Source: Candidatus Staskawiczbacteria bacterium (GTDB lineage Bacteria > Patescibacteriota > Minisyncoccia > Minisyncoccales > Staskawiczbacteraceae). Taken from it: DNA of 8,385 bases. Of the stretch, positions 1-5,363 are shown piece by piece; within the stretch, counting starts at the first letter, position 1; each line of letters starts with the position of its first letter. The notes beneath the pieces were generated by a model. It saw only the letters and a program-made list of their open reading frames with translations. It ran no database searches and was not told the DNA's origin. The stretch is from assembly GCA_903913175.1 (NCBI GenBank), contig CAIWKF010000021.1:1-8385 (forward strand), given 5' to 3'. Made by a program: the position numbers and the translations under genes.

Positions 1-66
1 ACTATTAGTCATTCCAAACCCATAAATAGAAAAAAGCTCTTGAGCTTTTAAAGATATTTCTTCCAT
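1..66 (-). CDS. N-terminal fragment, possibly F-type ATP synthase subunit a
   Basis: An ATG at 64-66 opens a minus-strand frame that stays open for 22 codons and runs off the left edge. The peptide begins MEEISLKAQELFSIYGFGMT and continues with Asn-Ser. The order 'ISLKA...(hydrophobic)...TNS' resembles the start of AtpB (subunit a of the membrane-embedded F0 proton channel), where an amphipathic first helix is followed by a Phe-x-x-Thr-Asn-Ser turn before the first membrane helix. That match is from memory on 22 residues only, so the product is tentative. The gene is divergent from the plus-strand RNA at 151-450. There is no Shine-Dalgarno sequence, and a TATAAG hexamer lies 10 bases upstream of the ATG. 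The next genes to the left (atpE, atpF and so on) would settle the identity. Confidence 0.5.
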   Translation of the reverse strand, partial: MEEISLKAQELFSIYGFGMTNS

Positions 67-76
67 AATTTTTTAT

Positions 77-97
77 CTTATAATAATTTAATATAAA
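77..97 (-). promoter_or_regulatory. Putative -10 region for the left-edge gene
   Basis: On the minus strand TATAAG (82-77) lies 10 bases upstream of the ATG at 66. A weak TTGAAT lies 15 bases further upstream, which is short for a -35 spacer. If it is used, transcription would start around 70 and the mRNA leader would be only about 4 nt. The surrounding AT-rich DNA makes chance -10 matches likely, so this is a weak call. Confidence 0.3.
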
Positions 98-116
98 ATT
101 CAATACCCCGCAATCA

Positions 117-144
117 TTGACAAATACCCATTATATGATAAACT
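117..144 (+). promoter_or_regulatory. Sigma-70-type promoter driving the plus-strand RNA
   Basis: A perfect -35 hexamer TTGACA (117-122) is followed after 16 bases by TAAACT (139-144), which is preceded by TGA (136-138), an extended -10 of the TGn type. Transcription would start near 151. It is one of only two strong -35 matches in the window (the other, TTGACT, precedes hicB). It points into a stretch with no protein gene, which supports an RNA gene downstream. It is back to back with the left-edge gene, so the 67-150 interval is a divergent promoter region. Confidence 0.55.
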
Positions 145-150
145 AATAAT

Positions 151-450
151 ATCTTTGCTTCTTGGCATTGCATCCCCGAAAGGAGGTATTATGCCATAGA
201 AATAGCGAAGTTGTGGCTACTTTGGCCACCTTGATGTTTTAGAGGTTAAAAACTTCTTTAGACCAAAAATGGCTTGAGGCGTCCGTGCCCAGCATTGAAG
301 CGATTATGCTTCAAAAAAGAAGTTCGACTGACTAAAGCATCTTGCACTTATTTGTTCTTTCATCTTGTCGTTGTTTCCGCCAAAAAAATTTTTACCCTCG
401 GTGGAAACAACAAGGGGGCAACATTCATCGTAGTGTTGTCCTTTTTCTTT
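151..450 (+). ncRNA. Candidate structured non-coding RNA, family not recognised
   Basis: The interval lacks a convincing ORF but is bounded by a strong plus-strand promoter and by terminator-like hairpins. Its GC is visibly higher than that of the flanking spacers. Stems seen directly: CTTTGC (153-158) with GCGAAG (205-210), enclosing GGCAT/ATGCC and a GAAA-capped CC/GG helix; GTGGC/GCCAC (about 212-228) with a 7-nt loop; GAGGTT/AACTTC (about 242-256); TTGAAGC (295-301) with GCTTCAA (308-314); and GTTGTTTCCGCC (370-381) with GGTGGAAACAAC (400-411), 11 Watson-Crick pairs plus one wobble. I looked for and did not find the conserved cores of RNase P RNA, tmRNA or SRP RNA. The role is unknown. 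The 3' end could be near 450, or near 496 if the first hairpin does not terminate. Confidence 0.45.
414..450 (+). terminator. Terminator-like hairpin at the 3' end of the RNA
   Basis: GGGGGCAACA (414-423) pairs with TGTTGTCCTT (434-443), seven Watson-Crick and three G-U pairs, around a 10-nt loop. It is followed by a T-rich run TTTTTCTTT whose first two bases are in the stem. This is the layout of an intrinsic terminator for the plus strand. It could instead be the last structural stem of the RNA, with the next hairpin doing the terminating. Confidence 0.5.
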
Positions 451-468
451 ACAAAAAATTTCGCAAGC

Positions 469-496
469 AAAAACGAGCCAAAGGCTCGTTTTTTTT
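469..496. terminator. Bidirectional intrinsic terminator between rpoD and the plus-strand RNA
   Basis: A perfect 11-bp stem is formed by AAAAACGAGCC (469-479) and GGCTCGTTTTT (483-493) with an AAA loop. Eight T residues (489-496) lie on the plus strand and five on the minus strand, so the hairpin can end both the plus-strand RNA and the minus-strand rpoD transcript. The rpoD stop codon is about 30 bases away. This is the clearest terminator in the window. Confidence 0.85.
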
Positions 497-527
497 CTAC
501 AAACTATTTTCTACAAACTACAACCTA
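493..527 (-). repeat. Heptanucleotide tandem array 1 (5 x 7 bp, TAG-NNNN)
   Basis: Read on the minus strand, five consecutive 7-mers each begin with TAG. The unit types are TAGGTTG, TAGTTTG (twice) and TAGAAAA (twice). The array is exactly 35 bp and directly abuts the rpoD reading frame: the TAG of its first unit (527-525) is the rpoD stop codon. It ends within the T-tract side of the bidirectional terminator. The same unit logic recurs at 5581-5615 and 6891-6925 in the opposite orientation. Confidence 0.8.
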
Positions 528-1751
528 ATAATAGTCTTTAACTTTTTTAAGTTCTTTATGTCTTCTTAATTTTTCTAAGGCTTTCGCTTGAATTTGTCTA
601 ATTCTTTCGCGGGTTACCCCAAACTCTTCTCCTGTTTCTTCAAGCGTATGCATTACACCATCATCTAAGCCAAACCTCATTCCTAAAATTTTTAGTTCTC
701 TTGGAGTTAATTCGCTAGAAATTTCAGTTAACCTTTCTTTTAAAAGGTTACGAGAAGCTTCGGTGTTTGGAGCAATTGTTTTATCATCTTTAATAAACTC
801 TGCTAAAACACTATCTTGTTTATCTTTATCTTCTCCAACTGGAGTTTCTAAAGAAACTGCTTTTTGGGCTATTTTTCTAATATGATAAACTTTGTCTACT
901 TCAAGACCCATTTCAGCAGCAATTTCTTCAGCCAATGGTTCTCTGCCCAATTCTTGTAAAAGTCCCTTCCTGGCTTTAGTATATTTAGAAATGGTTTCAA
1001 TCATATGCACTGGAATACGAATTGTACGGGCCTGATCAGCCAAAGCACGAGTAATAGATTGTCTAATCCACCAAGTGGCGTAAGTTGAAAATTTATATCC
1101 TTTTCTCCAGTCAAATTTTTTAACAGCTTTAAATAGTCCTAAATTTCCTTCTTGGATTAAGTCAAGCAAGGTTAAATTAGGAGAACGGCCAACATATTTT
1201 TTAGCAATAGAAACAACTAATCTTAAGTTTGCCAAAGCTAGTTTATTTTTAGCTTCTTCATCTCCAGACTCAATTCGTCGAGCAAGTTCTTTTTCTTCTC
1301 TGGCAAGCAAAAATCCAGATCTTCCAATTTCTTTTAAATACATTTGTATTGGGTCAATTTTTCCTAAAATAACTTTTTTAGCGTTTTTGTCCTTTTTGCT
1401 TTGAATTTGTAAATATTCTCTAGCTTCTTTAATTTCTACTCCTTTTTGTCTAAAGTTTTCATAAATTTCTTCCAGCTCTTCAACATTTCTTTCAATATCT
1501 GGCATTGAGTCTAAAATTTCTGCAGTTGTCACAAAACCACGCTCCTCACCTTTTTTAATAAGAGTATTTATTAGTTGTTGTTTTTCTGCTTTTGAAAGTT
1601 TTATAACTTTTTCCTCTTTGGTTTTTTTAGCCTTTTTTATCTTTTTTACTTTCTGAATTTTCTTAGCAGTTTTTTTAACTTTCTTTTTACTTTTAACTAC
1701 CTTAACTTTTGGCAGTTTTCTTGCCTTTGCTTTTTTAGATTTTTTTACCAT
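525..1751 (-). CDS. rpoD: RNA polymerase primary sigma factor (sigma-70, RpoD/SigA)
   Basis: This 408-residue sigma factor directs RNA polymerase to housekeeping promoters. Region 1.1-like sequence spans about residues 60-110. Region 1.2 starts at DPIQMYLKEIG (133-143). Region 2 runs to about 250 and includes RLVVSIAKKYVGR, the core-binding DLIQEGNLGLFKAVKKFDW, and the -10 melting and recognition helix with YKFSTYATWWIRQSI and DQARTIRIPVHM. Region 3 covers about 258-330. Region 4.2 ends in the -35-binding helix-turn-helix EEFGVTRERIRQIQAKALEK (375-394). Length matches SigA-type proteins without the large insert of E. coli RpoD. The N-terminus is unusual: 25 of the first 48 residues are Lys. 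The ATG is 8 bases after the hicA stop with no Shine-Dalgarno sequence, so the gene is probably cotranscribed with hicBA. The stop is TAG, inside a repeat unit. Confidence 0.97.
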   Translation of the reverse strand: MVKKSKKAKARKLPKVKVVKSKKKVKKTAKKIQKVKKIKKAKKTKEEKVIKLSKAEKQQLINTLIKKGEERGFVTTAEILDSMPDIERNVEELEEIYENFRQKGVEIKEAREYLQIQSKKDKNAKKVILGKIDPIQMYLKEIGRSGFLLAREEKELARRIESGDEEAKNKLALANLRLVVSIAKKYVGRSPNLTLLDLIQEGNLGLFKAVKKFDWRKGYKFSTYATWWIRQSITRALADQARTIRIPVHMIETISKYTKARKGLLQELGREPLAEEIAAEMGLEVDKVYHIRKIAQKAVSLETPVGEDKDKQDSVLAEFIKDDKTIAPNTEASRNLLKERLTEISSELTPRELKILGMRFGLDDGVMHTLEETGEEFGVTRERIRQIQAKALEKLRRHKELKKVKDYY

Positions 1752-1759
1752 AAAATTTT

Positions 1760-1954
1760 TTACTTTTTATTTGGATTGATTATGTCTAAATCTTTACAAA
1801 TTTTCTTGACTAGAAAGGAATTTATCTCATTGTGCCTAGGCACAGTTGAAGCTCTATTGTTTTTTACATTAAAAAACACGCTATGCTTTGCGCCTTCTCT
1901 TAAAAATACACAACCCTGCTGTTGAATATGTCTAATAAAATCATTCCTCTTCAT
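1760..1954 (-). CDS. hicA: HicA-family mRNA interferase toxin
   Basis: This 64-residue protein fits the HicA/YcfA family, small double-stranded-RBD-fold RNases that cleave mRNA and are neutralised by HicB. It shows the family layout: an N-terminal helix (RNDFIRHIQQQGCVF), the catalytic-His segment EGAKHSVF with His24, then STVPRHNEI, then a C-terminal helix (FLVKKICKDLDI). The expected Gly-x-x-His and the 'PRH' strand are intact, so it should be active unless held by HicB. It starts 22 bases after the hicB stop, without a Shine-Dalgarno sequence. The order antitoxin-then-toxin is the reverse of classical hicAB but known for this short subtype. It is followed 8 bases later by rpoD, which is an unusual position for a toxin gene. 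Confidence 0.88.
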   Translation of the reverse strand: MKRNDFIRHIQQQGCVFLREGAKHSVFFNVKNNRASTVPRHNEINSFLVKKICKDLDIINPNKK

Positions 1955-1976
1955 TTTTTAGAATTGACTCTTAGGT

Positions 1977-2198
1977 CTATTCAGTGCAAACTAAAAGTGG
2001 CTCCTTGATAACTTTACCCTTAATTTCTTTTTGAGTAATAAATTTGTTAGTTTCTAAAATAAGCAAAAGCGCCTCTTTTAAGTTTTCTTTAACTTCTTTA
2101 AGAGTTTTACCCTGAGTGTTTACGCCAGGAATTTCTTCTATCCAGCCAGAATACCAGACACCACTTTTTTTATATATAGCTGTAAATTCTCTTATCAT
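1977..2198 (-). CDS. hicB: HicB-family antitoxin (short, single-domain)
   Basis: The protein is 73 residues from the ATG at 2196-2198. It has the HicB-like (UPF0150) fold pattern: a first strand REFTAIYKK, then VWYSGWIEEIPGVNTQGKT, then the helix LKEVKENLKEALLLILE. The frame can be extended to a TTG at 2241-2243, adding 15 residues. I reject that start because the TTG is the first base triplet of a good -35 hexamer and because homologues of this type begin just before the 'FTA' strand. There is no C-terminal ribbon-helix-helix or helix-turn-helix as in longer HicB proteins, so DNA binding and autoregulation cannot be assumed. It should bind and inhibit HicA encoded directly downstream. Confidence 0.87.
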   Translation of the reverse strand: MIREFTAIYKKSGVWYSGWIEEIPGVNTQGKTLKEVKENLKEALLLILETNKFITQKEIKGKVIKEPLLVCTE

Positions 2199-2201
2199 AA
2201 T

Positions 2202-2243
2202 ATTATACGACTTAACAATACCAAAAATTTTATTTAAAGTCAA
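2202..2243 (-). promoter_or_regulatory. Promoter of the hicBA(-rpoD) unit
   Basis: On the minus strand TTGACT (2243-2238) is followed after exactly 17 bases by TATTGT (2220-2215), preceded by TGG, an extended -10. This gives a start near 2208 and a leader of about 10 nt before the hicB ATG at 2198. A second, perfect TATAAT lies at 2207-2202, three bases before the ATG, but without a good -35. The promoter begins 2 bases after the dnaG stop codon (2248-2246). It would supply hicB, hicA and, by the tight spacing, rpoD. Confidence 0.6.
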
Positions 2244-2245
2244 CT

Positions 2246-4156
2246 TTAAATTTCTTTGTTAAGTTTGTTATACTCTTGCATTAATTCTTCAGTTTTTTGA
2301 TGGTTGCCATCTTCCTCAGCGCTTTTAATGGCCATAGTAAGATTTGTGCGCTTATTTTTAAGCTCTAAATCTTTTAAGTGTTTTAAACACAACAAAATTT
2401 CATTTTTGTCATCATCCTTTGTCTCGCCATAGCTTTCAGAAACAGGTTTTACATTTTTTTCTAAACCACTATAACTTTCAGAAAAAGATGATTCAGCAAC
2501 TTTTGGCATGTTTTGTTGTTGTTCTACCTCCTGCTTTAAGGCAATTACATCTAAAAAAGTTTTAGCTTCTTTAGAAATTTTGATTACATTGCCCACATCA
2601 TCTGTTGGTATTTTAAGTTTTCTAGTAATTTTAATGTCTTCAATAAGTTTTTTTGTGCCCAAAGAAAGCAAAACATTGTACTCTTCCTTGATTAAGTCTA
2701 CATTGTCTGGATCTTTAACTAATAAAGAAATAATTTTTTCCTCTAAAAGTTTTGCTCTCCCAAGCAATGTTCCAGACACAACTGTAGATGAAGAATTATT
2801 ATTCCATATATTATTTTCCAATAAATTTTCTGGCCCTGTTTGTATTTCTGATTGTTGCTTTTGTTGGAGAATTATTTTTACTTTTTCTAACTCCTCTAAA
2901 ATTACAGCATCTGTCACACCTAATTTTCCAGCTAATTTTGAAACCCAGTGTGCTTGCTCAATTTTATTTTGTAATCTTTTTATTATTGGCAAAATAATTT
3001 TAGCAATTTCTTTTTTACCTTCTGGTTTAGTTTTATCATTTTTTAAAAAAGCTGAATCAAAATAATAATCCATAATTGACTTGGCTTTTTCTAAAACCTC
3101 TTGCCATTTAATTGGTGCTTCTAAAATAATATCTGCAGGATCTTTAGCTCCATAAGTTTCTATGACTTTAATATTAAAACCTTTTTCCTGCGCTAAATCA
3201 ATTCCACGACTTGTGGCATTTTGCCCAGCCGCGTCCATGTCAAAAGCTAAAACCAAGTTATCTGTGTATCTTTTTAAAATTATTAAATGTTGCAAAGTTA
3301 AAGCAGTTCCGCTCGTGGCCACAGTATTTTCAAAACCTGCTTGATGACTCATTATTACATCGGTATAGCCTTCAGTTAAAATAATTTGATTACTTTTTCT
3401 TACTGCAATTTTAGCATTGTTTAAGCCATATAAAACATTGCTTTTATCATAAAGCAATGTTTGTGGAGAGTTAATATATTTAGCAACCTCCTTTTCATTT
3501 GCTACCTTAAAGACTCTGGCCCCAAAACCAAGCACCTGAGAATTAGCATCAAAAATTGGGAATATAATCCTACCGCGAAATCTATCATAAGAATCATTTT
3601 TGCCAGGCTTTTCTACCGCCAATCCAGCTTTAACAATTTCTAATCTTTCATAACCTTTACTTACTAAAAAATCTGACAATGAATTCCAAGTGTCTGGCGA
3701 ATAACCTAAACGCCACTTTTTAATACTAAGGTCTGTAATGCCCCTTTTAAGTAAATATTCTTTGGCTTCTTTTCCAATAGCGCTGGCTTCCAGTTGTTTT
3801 TCAAAAAAACTGCATGCCAAATCACAAACTTCATAAAGCCTTTGCCTTTCAGTTTTTAATTGAACATTTTCTTTTTTCAATTGTACGCCTGCTTTATTGG
3901 CTAAAATTCTTAATGCATCACCAAATTCAATTCCTTCAATTTTCATTACAAAATCAAAAATTGAATGCCCAGCACTACAACCAAAACAATGCCACATTTG
4001 CCGACTTGGGCTAACAAAAAACGATGGTGATTTTTCTTTATGAAAAGGACAAACCCCGCGGTAGTTCACCCCGGTTTTAGTCAACTTAATATAACTTCCT
4101 ACCACATCAACCACATTAAGTTTATTTTTTATATCTTCAATTTGTGAGTCTTGCAT
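2246..4156 (-). CDS. dnaG: DNA primase DnaG
   Basis: This 636-residue bacterial primase makes RNA primers at the replication fork. The CHC2 zinc-binding domain is at the N-terminus with ligands Cys36, His39, Cys57 and Cys60 (CPFHKEKSPSF ... WHCFGCSAG). The polymerase core contains the basic motif DRFRGRIIFPI (191-201). The TOPRIM metal site has EGYTDVIM (Glu262) and AFDMDAAG (Asp306, Asp308), followed by KDPADII (338-344). Residues after about 440 form the poorly conserved helicase-interacting C-terminal domain, with a low-complexity Asn/Ser stretch near 455-465. Length is in the usual range. The ATG lies 25 bases after the rodA stop with no Shine-Dalgarno sequence. In many bacteria dnaG directly precedes rpoD. 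Here a HicBA module separates them. Confidence 0.97.
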   Translation of the reverse strand: MQDSQIEDIKNKLNVVDVVGSYIKLTKTGVNYRGVCPFHKEKSPSFFVSPSRQMWHCFGCSAGHSIFDFVMKIEGIEFGDALRILANKAGVQLKKENVQLKTERQRLYEVCDLACSFFEKQLEASAIGKEAKEYLLKRGITDLSIKKWRLGYSPDTWNSLSDFLVSKGYERLEIVKAGLAVEKPGKNDSYDRFRGRIIFPIFDANSQVLGFGARVFKVANEKEVAKYINSPQTLLYDKSNVLYGLNNAKIAVRKSNQIILTEGYTDVIMSHQAGFENTVATSGTALTLQHLIILKRYTDNLVLAFDMDAAGQNATSRGIDLAQEKGFNIKVIETYGAKDPADIILEAPIKWQEVLEKAKSIMDYYFDSAFLKNDKTKPEGKKEIAKIILPIIKRLQNKIEQAHWVSKLAGKLGVTDAVILEELEKVKIILQQKQQSEIQTGPENLLENNIWNNNSSSTVVSGTLLGRAKLLEEKIISLLVKDPDNVDLIKEEYNVLLSLGTKKLIEDIKITRKLKIPTDDVGNVIKISKEAKTFLDVIALKQEVEQQQNMPKVAESSFSESYSGLEKNVKPVSESYGETKDDDKNEILLCLKHLKDLELKNKRTNLTMAIKSAEEDGNHQKTEELMQEYNKLNKEI

Positions 4157-4162
4157 AAATTT

Positions 4163-4171
4163 ATTTTACCA
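4163..4171 (-). promoter_or_regulatory. Possible extended -10 immediately before dnaG
   Basis: On the minus strand TGG-TAAAAT (4171-4163) ends six bases before the dnaG ATG, so a transcript from it would start at or within a base of the A of the ATG (leaderless). There is no recognisable -35. The same TAAAAT-six bases-ATG layout occurs upstream of rodA. AT-richness makes a chance match possible. Confidence 0.3.
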
Positions 4172-4181
4172 CACAAAATTT

Positions 4182-5273
4182 TTATTTCCTTGTTTTAATG
4201 CTTTGTAAAATTCCTAAAAATAAAAAATTACCAATTAAACCACTCCCTCCATAACTTACAAAAGGCAAATAAATACCAACCACAGGAAGCATACTTAAAT
4301 TCATTCCAATATTAATTATAAACTGACAAATTAAAATTACTGCAAAGCCCGAAGCAAAAAGCCGTGGAAAATTTGAATCAGAAGTAATGGCAATTTTAAA
4401 AACTCTATAAACTAAATTAATATATAAAATAAAAAATGCTAAAACACCAAGTAAGCCCCATTCTTCAGCTAAAACTGAAAAAATAAAATCTGTATGCGGT
4501 TCTGGCAAAAATCCATACTGCACTTGAGATCCATTACCAACTCCTTGTCCAAAAATTTGTCCTGACCCAACTGCAATTTTAGCTTGCGTTTGGCTCCAAG
4601 ATCCTCCTAAAGGATCATAAGGAAAAACAAAAGAAATAACCCTATCTCTTTGATAAGGCTTTAAAACAAAACCCCATGCCAATCCTGATGCCAACATAAA
4701 ACATAAAAATAAAATTATAAAATGTTTAATTTTAATTCCAGAAATTAATAAAATTCCAATCCAAATGGAAACTAAAACCATGGTTCCTCCTAAATCTGGT
4801 TTTATAAAAACTAAAATAGCAGCTAAAAAAACATAAATTCCGGAAAAAATAATATGCCTAAATTTATACATTTCCACATGGCGCATTGAAAAATATTTTG
4901 CCAACAAAATTACTAAAACAATTTTTGTTAACTCTATTGGATCAAAACTCAAAATTCCAATTTTGTACCAACCACGAGTTCCCCTAATATCTGGCGCAAA
5001 AAAATGTAAGCCAGCTAATAATAAAAGACACAAAAAATAAAAAAACAAAATAAAATAAGAATTACTTTTTAAATTTCTATAATCAAAAAAGCTAATTAAA
5101 ATCATTAAAGAAAAACCAACAATAAAAAATACAATTTGTTTTTCAAAGTTTAAATAGTCTCCCTTAGCAAGCCCAGCGCTATAAATGGCAACCAAACCAA
5201 AGACCACAATTAAAACAGCTGAAACAATCATGCTCCAATCCAATTTTCTTAAATGATTTGTAATAAATCCCAT
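4182..5273 (-). CDS. rodA: RodA/FtsW-family SEDS peptidoglycan glycosyltransferase, probably RodA
   Basis: This 363-residue polytopic membrane protein polymerises lipid II into glycan strands for cell-wall growth. About ten membrane segments are visible, roughly at 14-34, 44-63, 73-91, 112-128, 142-158, 163-180, 183-203, 269-290, 303-325 and 331-357. Family motifs: KLDW near the N-terminus (RodA-like), RGTRGWYKIG, PDLGGTMV, SGQIFGQGVGNGSQ, PEPHTDFIFSVLAEEWGLLG with the catalytic-type Asp262, and PFVSYGGSGL near the end. The usual Gln-Pro-Ser-Glu motif reads Asp-Pro-Ile-Glu (111-114). KLDW and the length favour RodA over FtsW, although no partner class B PBP is in the window. There is no Shine-Dalgarno sequence. 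It is the first gene after the ligA terminator. Confidence 0.93.
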   Translation of the reverse strand: MGFITNHLRKLDWSMIVSAVLIVVFGLVAIYSAGLAKGDYLNFEKQIVFFIVGFSLMILISFFDYRNLKSNSYFILFFYFLCLLLLAGLHFFAPDIRGTRGWYKIGILSFDPIELTKIVLVILLAKYFSMRHVEMYKFRHIIFSGIYVFLAAILVFIKPDLGGTMVLVSIWIGILLISGIKIKHFIILFLCFMLASGLAWGFVLKPYQRDRVISFVFPYDPLGGSWSQTQAKIAVGSGQIFGQGVGNGSQVQYGFLPEPHTDFIFSVLAEEWGLLGVLAFFILYINLVYRVFKIAITSDSNFPRLFASGFAVILICQFIINIGMNLSMLPVVGIYLPFVSYGGSGLIGNFLFLGILQSIKTRK

Positions 5274-5279
5274 AATTTT

Positions 5280-5308
5280 ATTTTAGTAGATTTAAAAATT
5301 CTTGTTCA
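5280..5308 (-). promoter_or_regulatory. Putative promoter of rodA giving a leaderless mRNA
   Basis: On the minus strand TGAACA (5308-5303) is followed after 17 bases by TAAAAT (5285-5280). The six bases AAAATT then precede the ATG, so transcription would start on the A of the start codon. An alternative extended -10, TGG-TATAGT (5338-5330), lies further upstream overlapping the terminator and would give a leader of about 50 nt. A promoter is expected here because the ligA unit terminates just upstream. Which hexamers are used is uncertain. Confidence 0.4.
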
Positions 5309-5334
5309 TTTTAAATTCGCATTTTTACTATACC

Positions 5335-5363
5335 AAAAAACCACCTAATTTAAAAGTGGTTTT
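5335..5363 (-). terminator. Intrinsic terminator after ligA
   Basis: Read on the minus strand, AAAACCAC (5363-5356) pairs perfectly with GTGGTTTT (5344-5337) around an 11-base AT-rich loop. The T run continues two bases beyond the stem. The hairpin begins inside the ligA stop codon (5364-5362), so the ligA message would have almost no 3' untranslated sequence. It separates the ligA unit from rodA. Confidence 0.7.

Noticed and set aside
33..50. AAAAGCTC-TT-GAGCTTTT palindrome as a terminator
   Set aside because: It lies within the coding sequence of the left-edge gene (Leu-Lys-Ala-Gln-Glu-Leu-Phe) and has no T tract after it on either strand beyond the stem itself.
151..450. RNase P RNA, tmRNA or SRP RNA at the structured interval
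   Set aside because: I did not find the GAAAGUCCGG core of RNase P, the tRNA-like ends and tag frame of tmRNA, or the GGAAGG/AGCA loop of SRP RNA on either strand.
395..450. T-box leader suggested by CGGTGGAAAC followed by a hairpin and T run
   Set aside because: The full T-box consensus is absent, the GGTGG segment is taken up by a perfect long stem, and no plus-strand gene lies downstream to be regulated.
493..527. CRISPR array
   Set aside because: The units are 7 bp with no spacers of 25-40 bp and no cas genes. It is a simple tandem array.
274..569. Plus-strand open frames of 84 and 75 codons over 274-528 and 342-569
   Set aside because: They overlap each other, the terminator, the heptamer array and the rpoD end. 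They have poor starts and low-complexity Phe/Lys content and resemble no family. Stems and terminators explain the sequence better.
1879..1893. CGCTATGCTTTGCGC in hicA as a second copy of the GC-rich ligA element
   Set aside because: It encodes the conserved Gly-Ala-Lys-His-Ser catalytic segment of HicA. The shared 8-mer CGCTATGC is short and the GC-rich arms are missing.
2508..3065. 185-codon plus-strand open frame opposite dnaG
   Set aside because: It is the antisense of a strongly conserved gene. Its Ser/Phe/Leu-rich composition is what antisense reading of an AT-rich gene gives.
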